DNA from: Mesorhizobium sp. DCY119
Lineage (GTDB): Bacteria; Pseudomonadota; Alphaproteobacteria; Rhizobiales; Rhizobiaceae
Reading direction: 5' to 3'
Length of the DNA: 64,000 nt
NCBI RefSeq assembly: GCF_003590645.1
Contig: NZ_CP031834.1
Location: 4,092,501-4,156,500, forward strand
A program made the translations under genes and the position numbers. Below are positions 55,645 through 63,765 of this stretch, piece after piece. The notes under the pieces were generated by a model. That model was given only the letters and a program-made list of their open reading frames with translations. It searched no databases and was not told the DNA's origin. Each line of letters begins with the position of its first letter. Within the stretch, counting starts at the first letter, position 1.

Positions 55645-56310
55645 ATGGATCGCGCCCGCATAAGGGAGCGTGAGGAGCGACACGGTGAGGAATTTCGGGT
55701 GACGGTAGAAGCGTTGACGGACAAGGGGCAGGCGCGCGGCTTGTTTGCCGAGATCGGCATGCTTTATCTGCGCGTGGCGACCGTGCTACTTGCCCTTATC
55801 GGCATCTTTGCGCTCGTCGGCACACAACTGGGCTGGTTCACGCCCGATATGCCGACGGCCAAGAAGGTCCTGCAGATCGACCGCCCCGCAAGCATTGCCG
55901 GGGCGCAGAGCATCCGGTCGAAGCTGATCCCTGTCGACACGAGCCGGCGGTACCGGATCGGAACCGACATTCGCGTGCTGCCCAAGGAAGACGGCTCGCC
56001 GCAGATTTCCACCGTCTATCTCGGCGTCCAGACCTATGACGCCAAAGGCAAGGCGCTGAATTCCGGTCCCGGGCCTTACCGCTTTGCCGGCGCTGCGAAT
56101 GTTCAGATCAACTCGCAGGATGGCTGGACCCGCCTCGAGGGCGTGATCGCCGAGGAAGGCGACGAGAGCCACTACCAGTTCCGGCCCGGCACAAAGGCCG
56201 TCGAAGTCATCGTCATGCCCAACTACAAGGCCGACAAGAGCGTCGTCAGCGAACTGCGCAACGTGGAATTCACGCAGATCATCGAGCTGGACAATAACGA
56301 GGATCAATGA
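55645..56310 (+). CDS. Membrane-anchored protein of unknown function
   Basis: A 221-residue protein with a basic N-terminal region, one membrane segment near residues 41-63 (YLRVATVLLALIGIFALVGTQLGW) and an extracytoplasmic domain that begins with VLQIDRPASIAGAQSIRSKLIPVDTSRRYRIGTDIRVLP. The strand-rich pattern (YLGVQTYDAKGKALNSGPGPYRF, EVIVMPNYKADKSVVSELRNVEF) suggests a carbohydrate-binding-like beta sandwich. I do not recognise a named family. It stands between tag and convergent glcF. Confidence 0.7.
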   Translation: MDRARIREREERHGEEFRVTVEALTDKGQARGLFAEIGMLYLRVATVLLALIGIFALVGTQLGWFTPDMPTAKKVLQIDRPASIAGAQSIRSKLIPVDTSRRYRIGTDIRVLPKEDGSPQISTVYLGVQTYDAKGKALNSGPGPYRFAGAANVQINSQDGWTRLEGVIAEEGDESHYQFRPGTKAVEVIVMPNYKADKSVVSELRNVEFTQIIELDNNEDQ

Positions 56311-56340
56311 GTGCTGCCGCGCGAGCGGCCGGACGCCGGT

Positions 56341-57669
56341 TCACTCCGCCGCCACCAGCACCCTACCCTCCGGCACGCCGGCAGGTTTTTCGCCGCCATA
56401 GGCCCAGTCGAGCAATTTTACCGTGTGCACCACCGGCATGTTCGCAGCCGACGCGATCTGCGTGATGCAGCCGATATTGCCGGTGGCGACGATGTCGGCG
56501 CCGGTCGCCTCGATGTTTTTCACCTTGCGGACGCGCAGCCGCGCCGAAATCTCCGGCTGCATGATGTTGTAGGTGCCGGCCGAGCCGCAGCACAGATGCC
56601 CTTCGCGCGGCTCCTTCACGATGAAGCCGGCGCGGGCCAGAAGCTCCTTGGGCTGGCGCGTAATCTTCTGGCCGTGCTGCATCGAGCACGCTGAATGATA
56701 GGCGACCGTGAGGCCGGGCTTTTGCGCCGGTTCCGGCAGGTCCAGCGTTGCCAGATATTCGGTAATGTCCTTGGCCAGTGCGGAAACACGCGCCGCCTTT
56801 TCGGCATAGGCGGGGTCGAGCCGCAGCATGAAGCCGTAATCCTTGATCGTCGTGCCGCAGCCCGACGCGGTGATGACGATGGCGTCGAGCCCGACCTGCT
56901 CGATCTGGCGCGTCCAGGCGTCGACATTCTGCCGCGCCGAGGCAAGCGCCTGCTCCTCGCGGCCCATGTGGTGGACGAGCGCGCCGCAGCAGCCCTCGCC
57001 TTGCGGCACCACCACCTCGACGCCAAGCCGCGTCAGCAGCGAAATCGTCGCCTCGTTGATGCCGGGCTCCAGCACCGGCTGGGCGCAGCCGGTGAGGATG
57101 GCAACGCGGCCACGGCGGGTGCCCGACGCGGCATGGCTGCCCGGTGATGCCATCGCTGACTTTTCCGGGACAGTGGCGGGCGCAAGCTTCAGCATCGCCG
57201 CCAGGGGTTTAAGCGCAGCAACCTTCTCGAACAGGCCCACGAACGGCCTGCCCAGCTTCGCCAGCTTCAAGGCCGCGCGAAAGCGCGCCGGATGCGGCAG
57301 CACGAAGGCAAGCAGCGCCCGGATGGCGCGGTTGGGCAGCGGCCGCCTGTAGGTTTTCTCGATATGGGCGCGGGCATGATCGACCAGATGCATGTAGTTC
57401 ACGCCGGACGGGCAGGTCGTCATGCAGGCCAGGCAGGACAGGCAGCGGTCGATATGGGTGACGATCTGCTTGTCGGCCGGGCGGCCGTTTTCCAGCATGT
57501 CCTTGATCAGGTAGATGCGCCCGCGCGGGCTGTCGAGCTCGTTGCCGAGCGTGACATAGGTCGGGCAGGTCGCCGTGCAGAAGCCGCAATGCACGCATTT
57601 GCGCAGGATCTTCTCCGATTCCGCGACATGCGGATCGGCGAGCTGCGCGGGGGTGAAACTGGTCTGCAT
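56341..57669 (-). CDS. glcF: Glycolate oxidase iron-sulfur subunit
   Basis: A 442-residue subunit of glycolate oxidase carrying two [4Fe-4S] clusters: CVHCGFCTATCPTY (residues 26-39) and CLSCLACMTTCPSG (residues 76-89). Two CCG domains follow, with GCAQPVLEPGINEA, GEGCCGALVHHMG and YHSACSMQHGQ then LCCGSAGTYNIMQPE. It passes electrons from GlcD/GlcE to the membrane quinone pool. It is separated from glcE by a small membrane-protein gene. Confidence 0.94.
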   Translation of the reverse strand: MQTSFTPAQLADPHVAESEKILRKCVHCGFCTATCPTYVTLGNELDSPRGRIYLIKDMLENGRPADKQIVTHIDRCLSCLACMTTCPSGVNYMHLVDHARAHIEKTYRRPLPNRAIRALLAFVLPHPARFRAALKLAKLGRPFVGLFEKVAALKPLAAMLKLAPATVPEKSAMASPGSHAASGTRRGRVAILTGCAQPVLEPGINEATISLLTRLGVEVVVPQGEGCCGALVHHMGREEQALASARQNVDAWTRQIEQVGLDAIVITASGCGTTIKDYGFMLRLDPAYAEKAARVSALAKDITEYLATLDLPEPAQKPGLTVAYHSACSMQHGQKITRQPKELLARAGFIVKEPREGHLCCGSAGTYNIMQPEISARLRVRKVKNIEATGADIVATGNIGCITQIASAANMPVVHTVKLLDWAYGGEKPAGVPEGRVLVAAE

Positions 57670-57686
57670 GGCGCCCTTTTGTCTTC

Positions 57687-58067
57687 CTAAATAAACCAGC
57701 CGTTCGGATTGCGGATCGGCTCGCCGCGACCGACCGCCTGCAGGCCGATGATGCAGCGGGCGATGAACCAGACGGCGACGGCAAACAGCATGAAGAAGCC
57801 GACGACCAGAACGATGAGAACCGCGGAAACCAGGCCATAGAGCAGGCCGATCCAGAAGGTGCGGATCAGCCAGGTGTAGTGGGTCTCGACCCAGGCTTCC
57901 GACTTGCCGCGATTGATATAGGCCAGCACGATGCCGACCAGCCCGCTAATGCCGATGACGAGGCCGGCGAGATAGAGAATGTAGATGACCTGCGCATTGG
58001 TTGCGCCCGGTTCCAGCCAGCGGTCGGTCTGGCGCGGTGCGGTCGGCCCGTTGTTGATATCGCTCAT
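57687..58067 (-). CDS. DUF4870-like membrane protein
   Basis: A 126-residue protein with three membrane segments (VIYILYLAGLVIGISGLVGIVLAYI, LIRTFWIGLLYGLVSAVLIVLV, GFFMLFAVAVWFIARCIIGL) and the HYTWLIRTFWIGLL motif typical of the DUF4870/Tic20-like family. It starts inside the end of glcE (4-base overlap) and precedes glcF by 17 bases, so it is part of the glycolate operon. A role in anchoring or assembling the complex is possible but unproven. Confidence 0.78.
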   Translation of the reverse strand: MSDINNGPTAPRQTDRWLEPGATNAQVIYILYLAGLVIGISGLVGIVLAYINRGKSEAWVETHYTWLIRTFWIGLLYGLVSAVLIVLVVGFFMLFAVAVWFIARCIIGLQAVGRGEPIRNPNGWFI

Positions 58068-59314
58068 GACTTGCCCCCAGTTGCAGCATCGAGCGTAGCA
58101 GACTTGCCGAGTGGCACCATACGGCCCGGATTGAGGATGCCCTTCGGGTCGAACTGTTCTTTCAGCCGCGCCGAGAGGCCGGCAAGGGCCGGCGGCTGCG
58201 GCTCAAACACGGGAAGCGACGCGCGCAGCGAATGGTTGGCGCGCACCAGCGTGGCGTGGCCGCCGCCGAATTTGCGGACCAGCCGGCGCAGCAGGTCGGC
58301 TTCGGGATCGGCCTGAAGCCGCAGCCAGACGAGGCCGCCCTGCCAATCGTAAAAGGCGTCGGTGGCCTCCTCCATGCGCAGCGCCATGACCATCGCATGG
58401 GCCTGCGCCGGCGCCATCGAAACGCGCCAGACGGGCCGTTCGGCGCCGTCGGCGAAGGGCGTGCAGTCGCGGATATCGCGCCAGATCGCCTTTGAAGCAT
58501 CGCCGGAAATCTCGTCGATTGGGCCGGCGTTTTTCAGGAGATCGATGAGCTTGCCGGTGCGGAAGGCGACCGACGGGCCGAAGCCTTCAACGCGCAGCAG
58601 CGTGGCGGATGCACCTTTCAACGCGCCGCTGGCGATGCTGCCGGCAAGGTTTTCCGGCACATGCGCCGCACTTGAAACTTCCTCGCTCGAACCGAGCGCC
58701 AGCGCCATGGCGGCGCTCGCGCCATCGTCGAAGAGGCCGCGAATGGCGAGCGTCACTTCGGTTTCGGCGGCAGGCAGAACCTTGAAAGTGACGTCGGTCA
58801 ACACGGCCAGCGTGCCCCACGAGCCGGCCATCGCCTTCGACAGGTCGTAGCCGGTGACGTTCTTCACCACGCGGCCGCCGGACTTGAACGCCTCGCCGCG
58901 CCCGGAGACAGCGTTGATGCCGAGGATATGGTCGCGCGCGGCACCCGCCTTGAGGCGGCGCGGGCCGGCGAGATTGGCCGCCAGCACGCCGCCGATGGTG
59001 CCGCGTCCGGCGGGCTGCCCAAGCAGCGGACCGTAATCCATGGGCTCGAACGCGAGTTCCTGCCCGTGATCGGCCAGCAGCTTTTCGATCTCGGCAAGCG
59101 GCGTGCCGGCCCGCGCCGACAGCACCAGCTCTTCCGGCTCGTAGAGCGTGACGCCGGTGAGGTTTGAGACGTCCAGCGTGTGTTCAGTCTGGAGCGGGCG
59201 GCCCAGGCCGCGCTTGGAGCCGTGGCCGATGATTTCCAGTGGGGATTCATTGGCCAATGCCCACTCGACGGCGGCGAGCGCCTCAGTGGGAGTTGTGGGG
59301 GTGAAGGTGGTCAT
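58064..59314 (-). CDS. glcE: Glycolate oxidase FAD-binding subunit
   Basis: A 416-residue flavin subunit from MTTFTPTTPTEALAAVEWALANESPLEIIGHGSKRGLGRP. It has the FAD_binding_4 domain (LSARAGTPLAEIEKLLADHGQELAFEP, GTIGGVLAANLAGPRRLKAGAARDHILG) and the terminal LKEQFDPKGILNPGRM. Longer upstream frames read through a palindromic repeat and are not credible as protein. It is overlapped at its 3' end by the DUF4870 gene. Confidence 0.93.
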   Translation of the reverse strand: MTTFTPTTPTEALAAVEWALANESPLEIIGHGSKRGLGRPLQTEHTLDVSNLTGVTLYEPEELVLSARAGTPLAEIEKLLADHGQELAFEPMDYGPLLGQPAGRGTIGGVLAANLAGPRRLKAGAARDHILGINAVSGRGEAFKSGGRVVKNVTGYDLSKAMAGSWGTLAVLTDVTFKVLPAAETEVTLAIRGLFDDGASAAMALALGSSEEVSSAAHVPENLAGSIASGALKGASATLLRVEGFGPSVAFRTGKLIDLLKNAGPIDEISGDASKAIWRDIRDCTPFADGAERPVWRVSMAPAQAHAMVMALRMEEATDAFYDWQGGLVWLRLQADPEADLLRRLVRKFGGGHATLVRANHSLRASLPVFEPQPPALAGLSARLKEQFDPKGILNPGRMVPLGKSATLDAATGGKS

Positions 59315-59327
59315 GGCGCCAACGCTT

Positions 59328-59582
59328 TCTCCCCCCTTGAGGGGGAGATGGCTGCGAAGCAGCCAGAGGGGGTCAGTTCGGCAGTGCTCTGCCGTAAAAA
59401 CAAGTCGAGTCCAGTGGAGGGGGGCCCCTCTCCGTCTCGGGCTCCGCCCGAGCCACCTCTCCCCCATTTCATGGGGGCGAGGAACGCAAGTTCTGTAAAG
59501 TTGCGACCTCGGCGAGTGCCGGTTCCTCGCCCCTGCGAAGCGGGGGAGAGGTGTCGAGCGCAGCGAGACGGAGAGGGGGCGA
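59328..59582. repeat. Block of mosaic palindromic repeats
   Basis: Two adjacent elements. The first (59,328-59,373) repeats the pattern TCTCCCCC... GGGGGAGATGGCTGC-GAA-GCAGCCAGAGGGGG seen at 43,060. The second pair is inverted: CCCTCTCCGTCTCGGGCT ... GGGGGCGAGGAAC at 59,426-59,484 and its mirror at 59,522-59,579. The block separates glcE from the DUF559 gene. Confidence 0.75.
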
Positions 59583-60098
59583 TCATAGAGAACCGTCCCC
59601 TGCCTTGTTGGTCCTCGCAAAAACGAACAGCAAATCCGAGGCAACCACCTCTTCGCTCAGCCTTCCGTCCAATGCCGCAAGAATGGTTTCGCAAACGCTC
59701 GCCAAGTTCTTCACCGCATCAGCGCTCCAGAAACGAATGACCGAATAGCCTTGGGCGCGCATGAATTCGTCGCGGCGCCGGTCGTAGGAACTCTCGGCAT
59801 GCTGGCTTCCATCCAGTTCAACGACCAGCTTCGCGCTTCGGCATGCAAAGTCAGCGAAATACGGCCCCAACGGCATCTGGCGGACGAATTTGTAACCGCC
59901 CAGTTTTTTGGCTTTCAGTTGGTTCCAGAGGGTGGCTTCCGCTTGGTTGTCGCCATGGCGAAGTTGCCGGGCTCGCTCGATGCTTTCGGGTGAGCGGCGG
60001 CTAGAGGGGTCGGTAATCCCCCTCTCCGTCTCGGGCTTTGCCCGAGCCACCTCTCCCCGCAAGCGGGGCGAGGAACCCCCGTTCTGAAAGGTCCCCAT
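59583..60098 (-). CDS. DUF559 domain protein, N terminus derived from a repeat
   Basis: A 171-residue protein. Residues about 46-155 (RQLRHGDNQAEATLWNQLKAKKLGGYKFVRQMPLGPYFADFACRSAKLVVELDGSQHAESSYDRRRDEFMRAQGYSVIRFW) are a DUF559/Vsr-like endonuclease fold with the D..E.DG.QH site. Residues 1-35 (MGTFQNGGSSPRLRGEVARAKPETERG) are the translation of the palindromic repeat at 60,012-60,083. The ATG shares a base with the glcD stop (TGATG), giving translational coupling. Function of DUF559 proteins is uncertain. Confidence 0.75.
   Translation of the reverse strand: MGTFQNGGSSPRLRGEVARAKPETERGITDPSSRRSPESIERARQLRHGDNQAEATLWNQLKAKKLGGYKFVRQMPLGPYFADFACRSAKLVVELDGSQHAESSYDRRRDEFMRAQGYSVIRFWSADAVKNLASVCETILAALDGRLSEEVVASDLLFVFARTNKAGDGSL
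60012..60083. repeat. Mosaic palindromic repeat at the 3' end of glcD
   Basis: CCCCTCTCCGTCTCGGGCTTTGCCCGAGCCACCTCTCCCC GCAAGCGGGGCGAGGAAC, described in parts: an inner TCGGGCTTTGCCCGA hairpin and an outer CCCCGCAAGCGGGG hairpin. It is a third copy of the element at 59,426 and forms the coding N terminus of the DUF559 gene. Confidence 0.7.
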
Positions 60099-61594
60099 CA
60101 AAACCTCGGAATGTCGGGGAACGGCAGTTTGCCGCCCGAGATGTGCATGCGGCCGAGTTCGGCGCAGCGGCGCAGTTGCGGGAATACCTTGCCGGGGTTA
60201 AGCAAATGGTTGGGGTCGAAGGCGCATTTGACGCGCATTTGGTGGTCGAGGTCGATCGGGTTGAACATTTCCGGCATCAGGTCGCGCTTTTCGACCCCTA
60301 CACCGTGTTCGCCCGTCAGCACGCCGCCGACCTTGACGCAGAGGCGCAAAATGTCGGCGCCGAAGCTTTCGGCCTTGTCGAGTTCGCCGGGGACGTTCGC
60401 ATCATAGAGGATTAGCGGGTGGAGGTTGCCGTCGCCGGCGTGGAAGACATTGGCGACGCCGAGGCCGTATTGCTCGGACAGTTCGCGCATGCCGGCGAGC
60501 ACCCGCGGCAGTTCCTTGCGCGGAATGGTGCCGTCCATGCAGTAATAATCCGGCGAGATGCGGCCGACCGCCGGGAATGCCGCCTTGCGCCCGGCCCAGA
60601 AAGTCATGCGTTCCTGCTCGGATTGCGAGATGCGGCAGGTGGTCGAGCCGTTTTTCAGCGCGATGGCCTCGACGCGATCGATGAGATGGTCGACCTCAAC
60701 GCCCGGCCCGTCGAGCTCGACGATCAGCAGCGCCTCGCATTCAAGGGGATAGCCGGCATGGACGAAATCTTCCGCCGCGTGGATCGCCGGGCGGTCCATC
60801 ATTTCCATGCCGCCGGGAATGATGCCGGCGCCGATGATGTCGGCCACGCACTGGCCGCCCTGCTCGCTGGTCGGAAAGCCGATCAGCAGCGCGCGCGCCG
60901 TTTCGGGCTTGGGCAGGATGCGCACGGTGACTTCGGTGACGACGCCCAAAAGCCCTTCCGAGCCGGTCATGATGCCGAGCAGATCGTAGCCCTCGCTGTC
61001 CAGATGCTTGCCGCCGAGGCGGATGACCTCGCCATTCATCAGCACCATTTCGATGCCGAGCACATTGTTGGCGGTGAGGCCGTATTTCAGGCAGTGCACG
61101 CCGCCGGAATTTTCCGCGACATTGCCGCCGATCGAGCAGGCGATCTGGGAGGATGGATCGGGGGCGTAGTAAAAGCCCTCCTGCTCGACGGCGGTGGTGA
61201 TGCCGAGATTGGTGACGCCCGGCTGCGCGGTGACGGTGCGGTTGGGATAGTCGATCTCGAGAATGCGGTTGAAGCGGCTCATGACCAGCAGCACCGCGTC
61301 TTCCAGCGGCAGCGCGCCGCCCGACAGCGAAGTGCCCGAGCCGCGTGGCACGACGCGGATCTTGCGGTCGTCGCAATATTTCAGGATGCGGGAAACCTGC
61401 GCCACCGTTTCGGGCAGCACGACCACCAGCGGAAGCTGGCGATAGGCGGTGAGCCCGTCGCTTTCGAAGGCACGCATTTCGTTGACGGCATCGACAACCC
61501 CCTCGCCCGGCACGATGATGCGCATGTCGGCGACGATCTCGGCGCGACGTGAAAGCGTCGATTGATCGGGTGCCGGCATGGCCAGACCGGACAT
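60098..61594 (-). CDS. glcD: Glycolate oxidase FAD-linked subunit
   Basis: Catalytic FAD subunit, 498 residues (or 493 from the second Met, MPAPDQ). FAD domain: VVPRGSGTSLSGGALPLEDAVLLVMSRFNRILEID, GVTNLGITTAVEQEGFYYAPDPSSQIACSIGGNVAENSGGVHCLKYG; C-terminal domain: VANVFHAGDGNLHPLILYD and LTGEHGVGVEKRDLM with metal-binding histidines, and CAFDPNHLLNPGKVFP at the end. Divergent from a GntR/FCD regulator with a strong palindrome between. Confidence 0.95.
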   Translation of the reverse strand: MSGLAMPAPDQSTLSRRAEIVADMRIIVPGEGVVDAVNEMRAFESDGLTAYRQLPLVVVLPETVAQVSRILKYCDDRKIRVVPRGSGTSLSGGALPLEDAVLLVMSRFNRILEIDYPNRTVTAQPGVTNLGITTAVEQEGFYYAPDPSSQIACSIGGNVAENSGGVHCLKYGLTANNVLGIEMVLMNGEVIRLGGKHLDSEGYDLLGIMTGSEGLLGVVTEVTVRILPKPETARALLIGFPTSEQGGQCVADIIGAGIIPGGMEMMDRPAIHAAEDFVHAGYPLECEALLIVELDGPGVEVDHLIDRVEAIALKNGSTTCRISQSEQERMTFWAGRKAAFPAVGRISPDYYCMDGTIPRKELPRVLAGMRELSEQYGLGVANVFHAGDGNLHPLILYDANVPGELDKAESFGADILRLCVKVGGVLTGEHGVGVEKRDLMPEMFNPIDLDHQMRVKCAFDPNHLLNPGKVFPQLRRCAELGRMHISGGKLPFPDIPRF

Positions 61595-61612
61595 GGGTTC
61601 GCTCCTCAGGAT

Positions 61613-61635
61613 ACTGGTAAAAAGCTTTTACCAGT
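61613..61635. promoter_or_regulatory. Candidate GntR/FCD operator, ACTGGTAAAA-N3-TTTTACCAGT
   Basis: A perfect 10-base inverted repeat with 3-base spacer, 19 bases upstream of the glcD start and 92 bases upstream of the divergent regulator gene. It contains TGGT...ACCA, the core seen in operators of FadR-type (GlcC/LldR/PdhR) regulators. A half-site ACCAGTT lies at about 61,711-61,717, next to an AT-rich promoter-like stretch. Confidence 0.7.
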
Positions 61636-61726
61636 TATCGACGCCGCCTGTAAACCGGGACCGGTTCATTTGATTTTGCCCGCCATATCCGTCCAATTGG
61701 ATAAATAAATTGACCAGTTATGCCCG

Positions 61727-62578
61727 ATGCCGTTATTCTCGGCAGATTATCGGCCTCACCGGACACTTCGCTTGAGCGAGATTTTTTCCAGGATCGAGCA
61801 TTCGCGCACCGCTGACGAGGTGGTGCAGCAGATCGAGAGCCTCATTCTCGAGGGTGTGCTGCGCGTTTCAGATCGCCTGCCCGGCGAGCGCGAACTGGCG
61901 CGCCAGTTCGACGTGTCGCGGCCGATCCTGCGCGATGCGCTGAAAGCGCTGGAAATACGCGGGCTGATCGTGACCCGCCATGGCGGCGGCACCTATGTTG
62001 CCGACGTCATCGGCCAGGTCTTTACCAAGCCGATGCTCGACCTGATCGGCACGCACAGCAAGGCGGCCTCCGACTATCTCGAATATCGCCGCGAGATCGA
62101 GGGCGTGGCGGCCGAATATGCCGCGCGCCGCGCCACCGCCGACGACCGCGCGCTGCTGGAGCGCATCATGCAGCGCATGGAAGCGGTGCATGAGCGCGTC
62201 GACTTCGAGGAAGAAGCCGAGATCGATGTCGAGTTTCATCACGCCGTGGGCGAATGCGCGCACAACATCATCCTGCTGCACACGCTGCGCTCCTGCTATC
62301 GCCTTTTGTCGGACGGCGTGTTCCAGAGCCGGCTTCTGGTCTATGCCCTGCCCGGCGCGCGCGACGAACTGCTGGCCCAGCATCGCGCCATCCATGAGGC
62401 GGTGGCGGGCGGCGAGCCGGCCAAGGCGCGCAAGGCGGCGATGGACCACATAACCTATGTCGAACGCGCGATGACGGAGGCCGAACGCACCGGCGACTGG
62501 CAGCGCGTATCGAAACTGAGACTGCGCCAGCGCTCCGAAGCGGGCGATGCGGCGCGCAAGACCGGAACCGGGAAGTAG
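61727..62578 (+). CDS. GntR family regulator, FCD domain (GlcC/LldR type)
   Basis: A 283-residue FadR-subfamily regulator. The wHTH (VVQQIESLILEGVLRVSDRLPGERELARQFDVSRPILRDALKALEIRGLIVTRHGGGTYV) is followed by the all-helical FCD ligand domain (EYRREIEGVAAEYAARRATADDRALLERIMQRM, then DVEFHHAVGECAHNIILLHTL and HRAIHEAVAGGEPAKARKAAMDHI) with the metal-binding Asp/His residues. Flanked by glcD and an lldD-type gene, it should sense glycolate, lactate or a similar hydroxyacid. Confidence 0.88.
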   Translation: MPLFSADYRPHRTLRLSEIFSRIEHSRTADEVVQQIESLILEGVLRVSDRLPGERELARQFDVSRPILRDALKALEIRGLIVTRHGGGTYVADVIGQVFTKPMLDLIGTHSKAASDYLEYRREIEGVAAEYAARRATADDRALLERIMQRMEAVHERVDFEEEAEIDVEFHHAVGECAHNIILLHTLRSCYRLLSDGVFQSRLLVYALPGARDELLAQHRAIHEAVAGGEPAKARKAAMDHITYVERAMTEAERTGDWQRVSKLRLRQRSEAGDAARKTGTGK

Positions 62579-62594
62579 CCAGGAATAAAGACGA

Positions 62595-63731
62595 ATGTCA
62601 CAAATCCTCACCATCGACGACCTCAAGAACAAGGCCCGCCGCCGCGTGCCGAAAATGTTCTTCGACTATGCCGATTCCGGCTCGTGGACCGAAAGCACCT
62701 ACCGGGCGAACGAGGAAGACTTTTCCAAGATAAAATTCCGCCAGCGCGTGCTGGTCGACATGGACAATCGCTCGCTGGCCTCGACCATGATCGGCGAGAA
62801 GGTGGCGATGCCGGTGGCGCTGGCCCCGACCGGATCGACAGGCATGCAGCATGCCGACGGCGAGATGCTGGCGGCGCAGGCGGCGGAAGAATTCGGCGTA
62901 CCGTTCACCCTGTCGACGATGAGCATCTGTTCGATCGAGGACGTTGCCTCGGTGACGAAGAAGCCGTTCTGGTTCCAGCTCTATGTGATGCGCGACAAGG
63001 ATTTCGTCTACAACCTGATCGACCGGGCAAAGGCTGCGAAATGCTCCGCGCTGGTGCTGACAGTCGACCTGCAGATGCTGGCGCAGCGCCACAAGGATTT
63101 GCGCAACGGCCTCTCGGCACCGCCGAAGATGACGCCGAAGACCCTGTTGGACATCGGCAGGCGTCCGGGCTGGTGGATGGGCATGCTGGGCACGCCGCGC
63201 CGCAGCTTCGGCAACATCGTCGGCCACGCCAAAGGCGTGTCGGATCTTGCTTCGCTGTCCTCATGGACGGCAGAGCAGTTCGACCAGAGCCTGTCATGGG
63301 ACGACGTTGCCTGGATCAAGGAACGCTGGGGCGGCAAGCTGATCCTGAAAGGCATTCTCGACAAGGAAGACGCCATCATGGCAGCAAAGACGGGGGCGGA
63401 TGCCCTCATCGTCTCCAATCATGGCGGCCGCCAGCTCGACGGTGCGCGGTCTTCGATTTCGGTGCTGCCGGAAATCATCGAAGCCGTTGGTGACAGAATC
63501 GAGGTTCACTTCGACGGCGGTATCCGATCGGGCCAGGATGTGCTGAAGGCGTTGTGCCTTGGCGCGAAGGGGACCTATATCGGCAGGCCCTTCCTGTACG
63601 GGCTGGGCGCGATGGGCAAGCAAGGCGTGACGACCACACTGGAAATCATCCGCAAGGAGCTGGACATGACGATGGCCCTGTGCGGCAAGCGACTGATCAC
63701 GGACGCCAGTAAGGAGATGCTCTGCAGATGA
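62595..63731 (+). CDS. lldD: FMN-dependent alpha-hydroxyacid oxidase / L-lactate dehydrogenase
   Basis: A 378-residue FMN enzyme oxidising L-2-hydroxyacids to 2-oxoacids. N-terminal LKNKARRRVPKMFFDYADSGSWTESTYRANEEDF binds FMN; LAPTGSTGMQHADGE, FWFQLYVMRD, the catalytic His and Arg in SNHGGRQLDGARSS (near residue 276) and HFDGGIRSGQDVLKALCLGAKGTYIGRPFLYGLGA are all intact. L-lactate is the likely substrate by the family; glycolate or mandelate are alternatives. It is 16 bases after the FCD regulator. Confidence 0.9.
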   Translation: MSQILTIDDLKNKARRRVPKMFFDYADSGSWTESTYRANEEDFSKIKFRQRVLVDMDNRSLASTMIGEKVAMPVALAPTGSTGMQHADGEMLAAQAAEEFGVPFTLSTMSICSIEDVASVTKKPFWFQLYVMRDKDFVYNLIDRAKAAKCSALVLTVDLQMLAQRHKDLRNGLSAPPKMTPKTLLDIGRRPGWWMGMLGTPRRSFGNIVGHAKGVSDLASLSSWTAEQFDQSLSWDDVAWIKERWGGKLILKGILDKEDAIMAAKTGADALIVSNHGGRQLDGARSSISVLPEIIEAVGDRIEVHFDGGIRSGQDVLKALCLGAKGTYIGRPFLYGLGAMGKQGVTTTLEIIRKELDMTMALCGKRLITDASKEMLCR

Positions 63732-63765
63732 CGCCGGAGCGCATGAAGAACCGACGGCGGGCGCA

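Noticed and set aside
58064-59644. An extended glcE of 526 codons
   Set aside because: The extra 110 residues are the translation of palindromic repeats; the ATG at 59,314 gives a normal N terminus.
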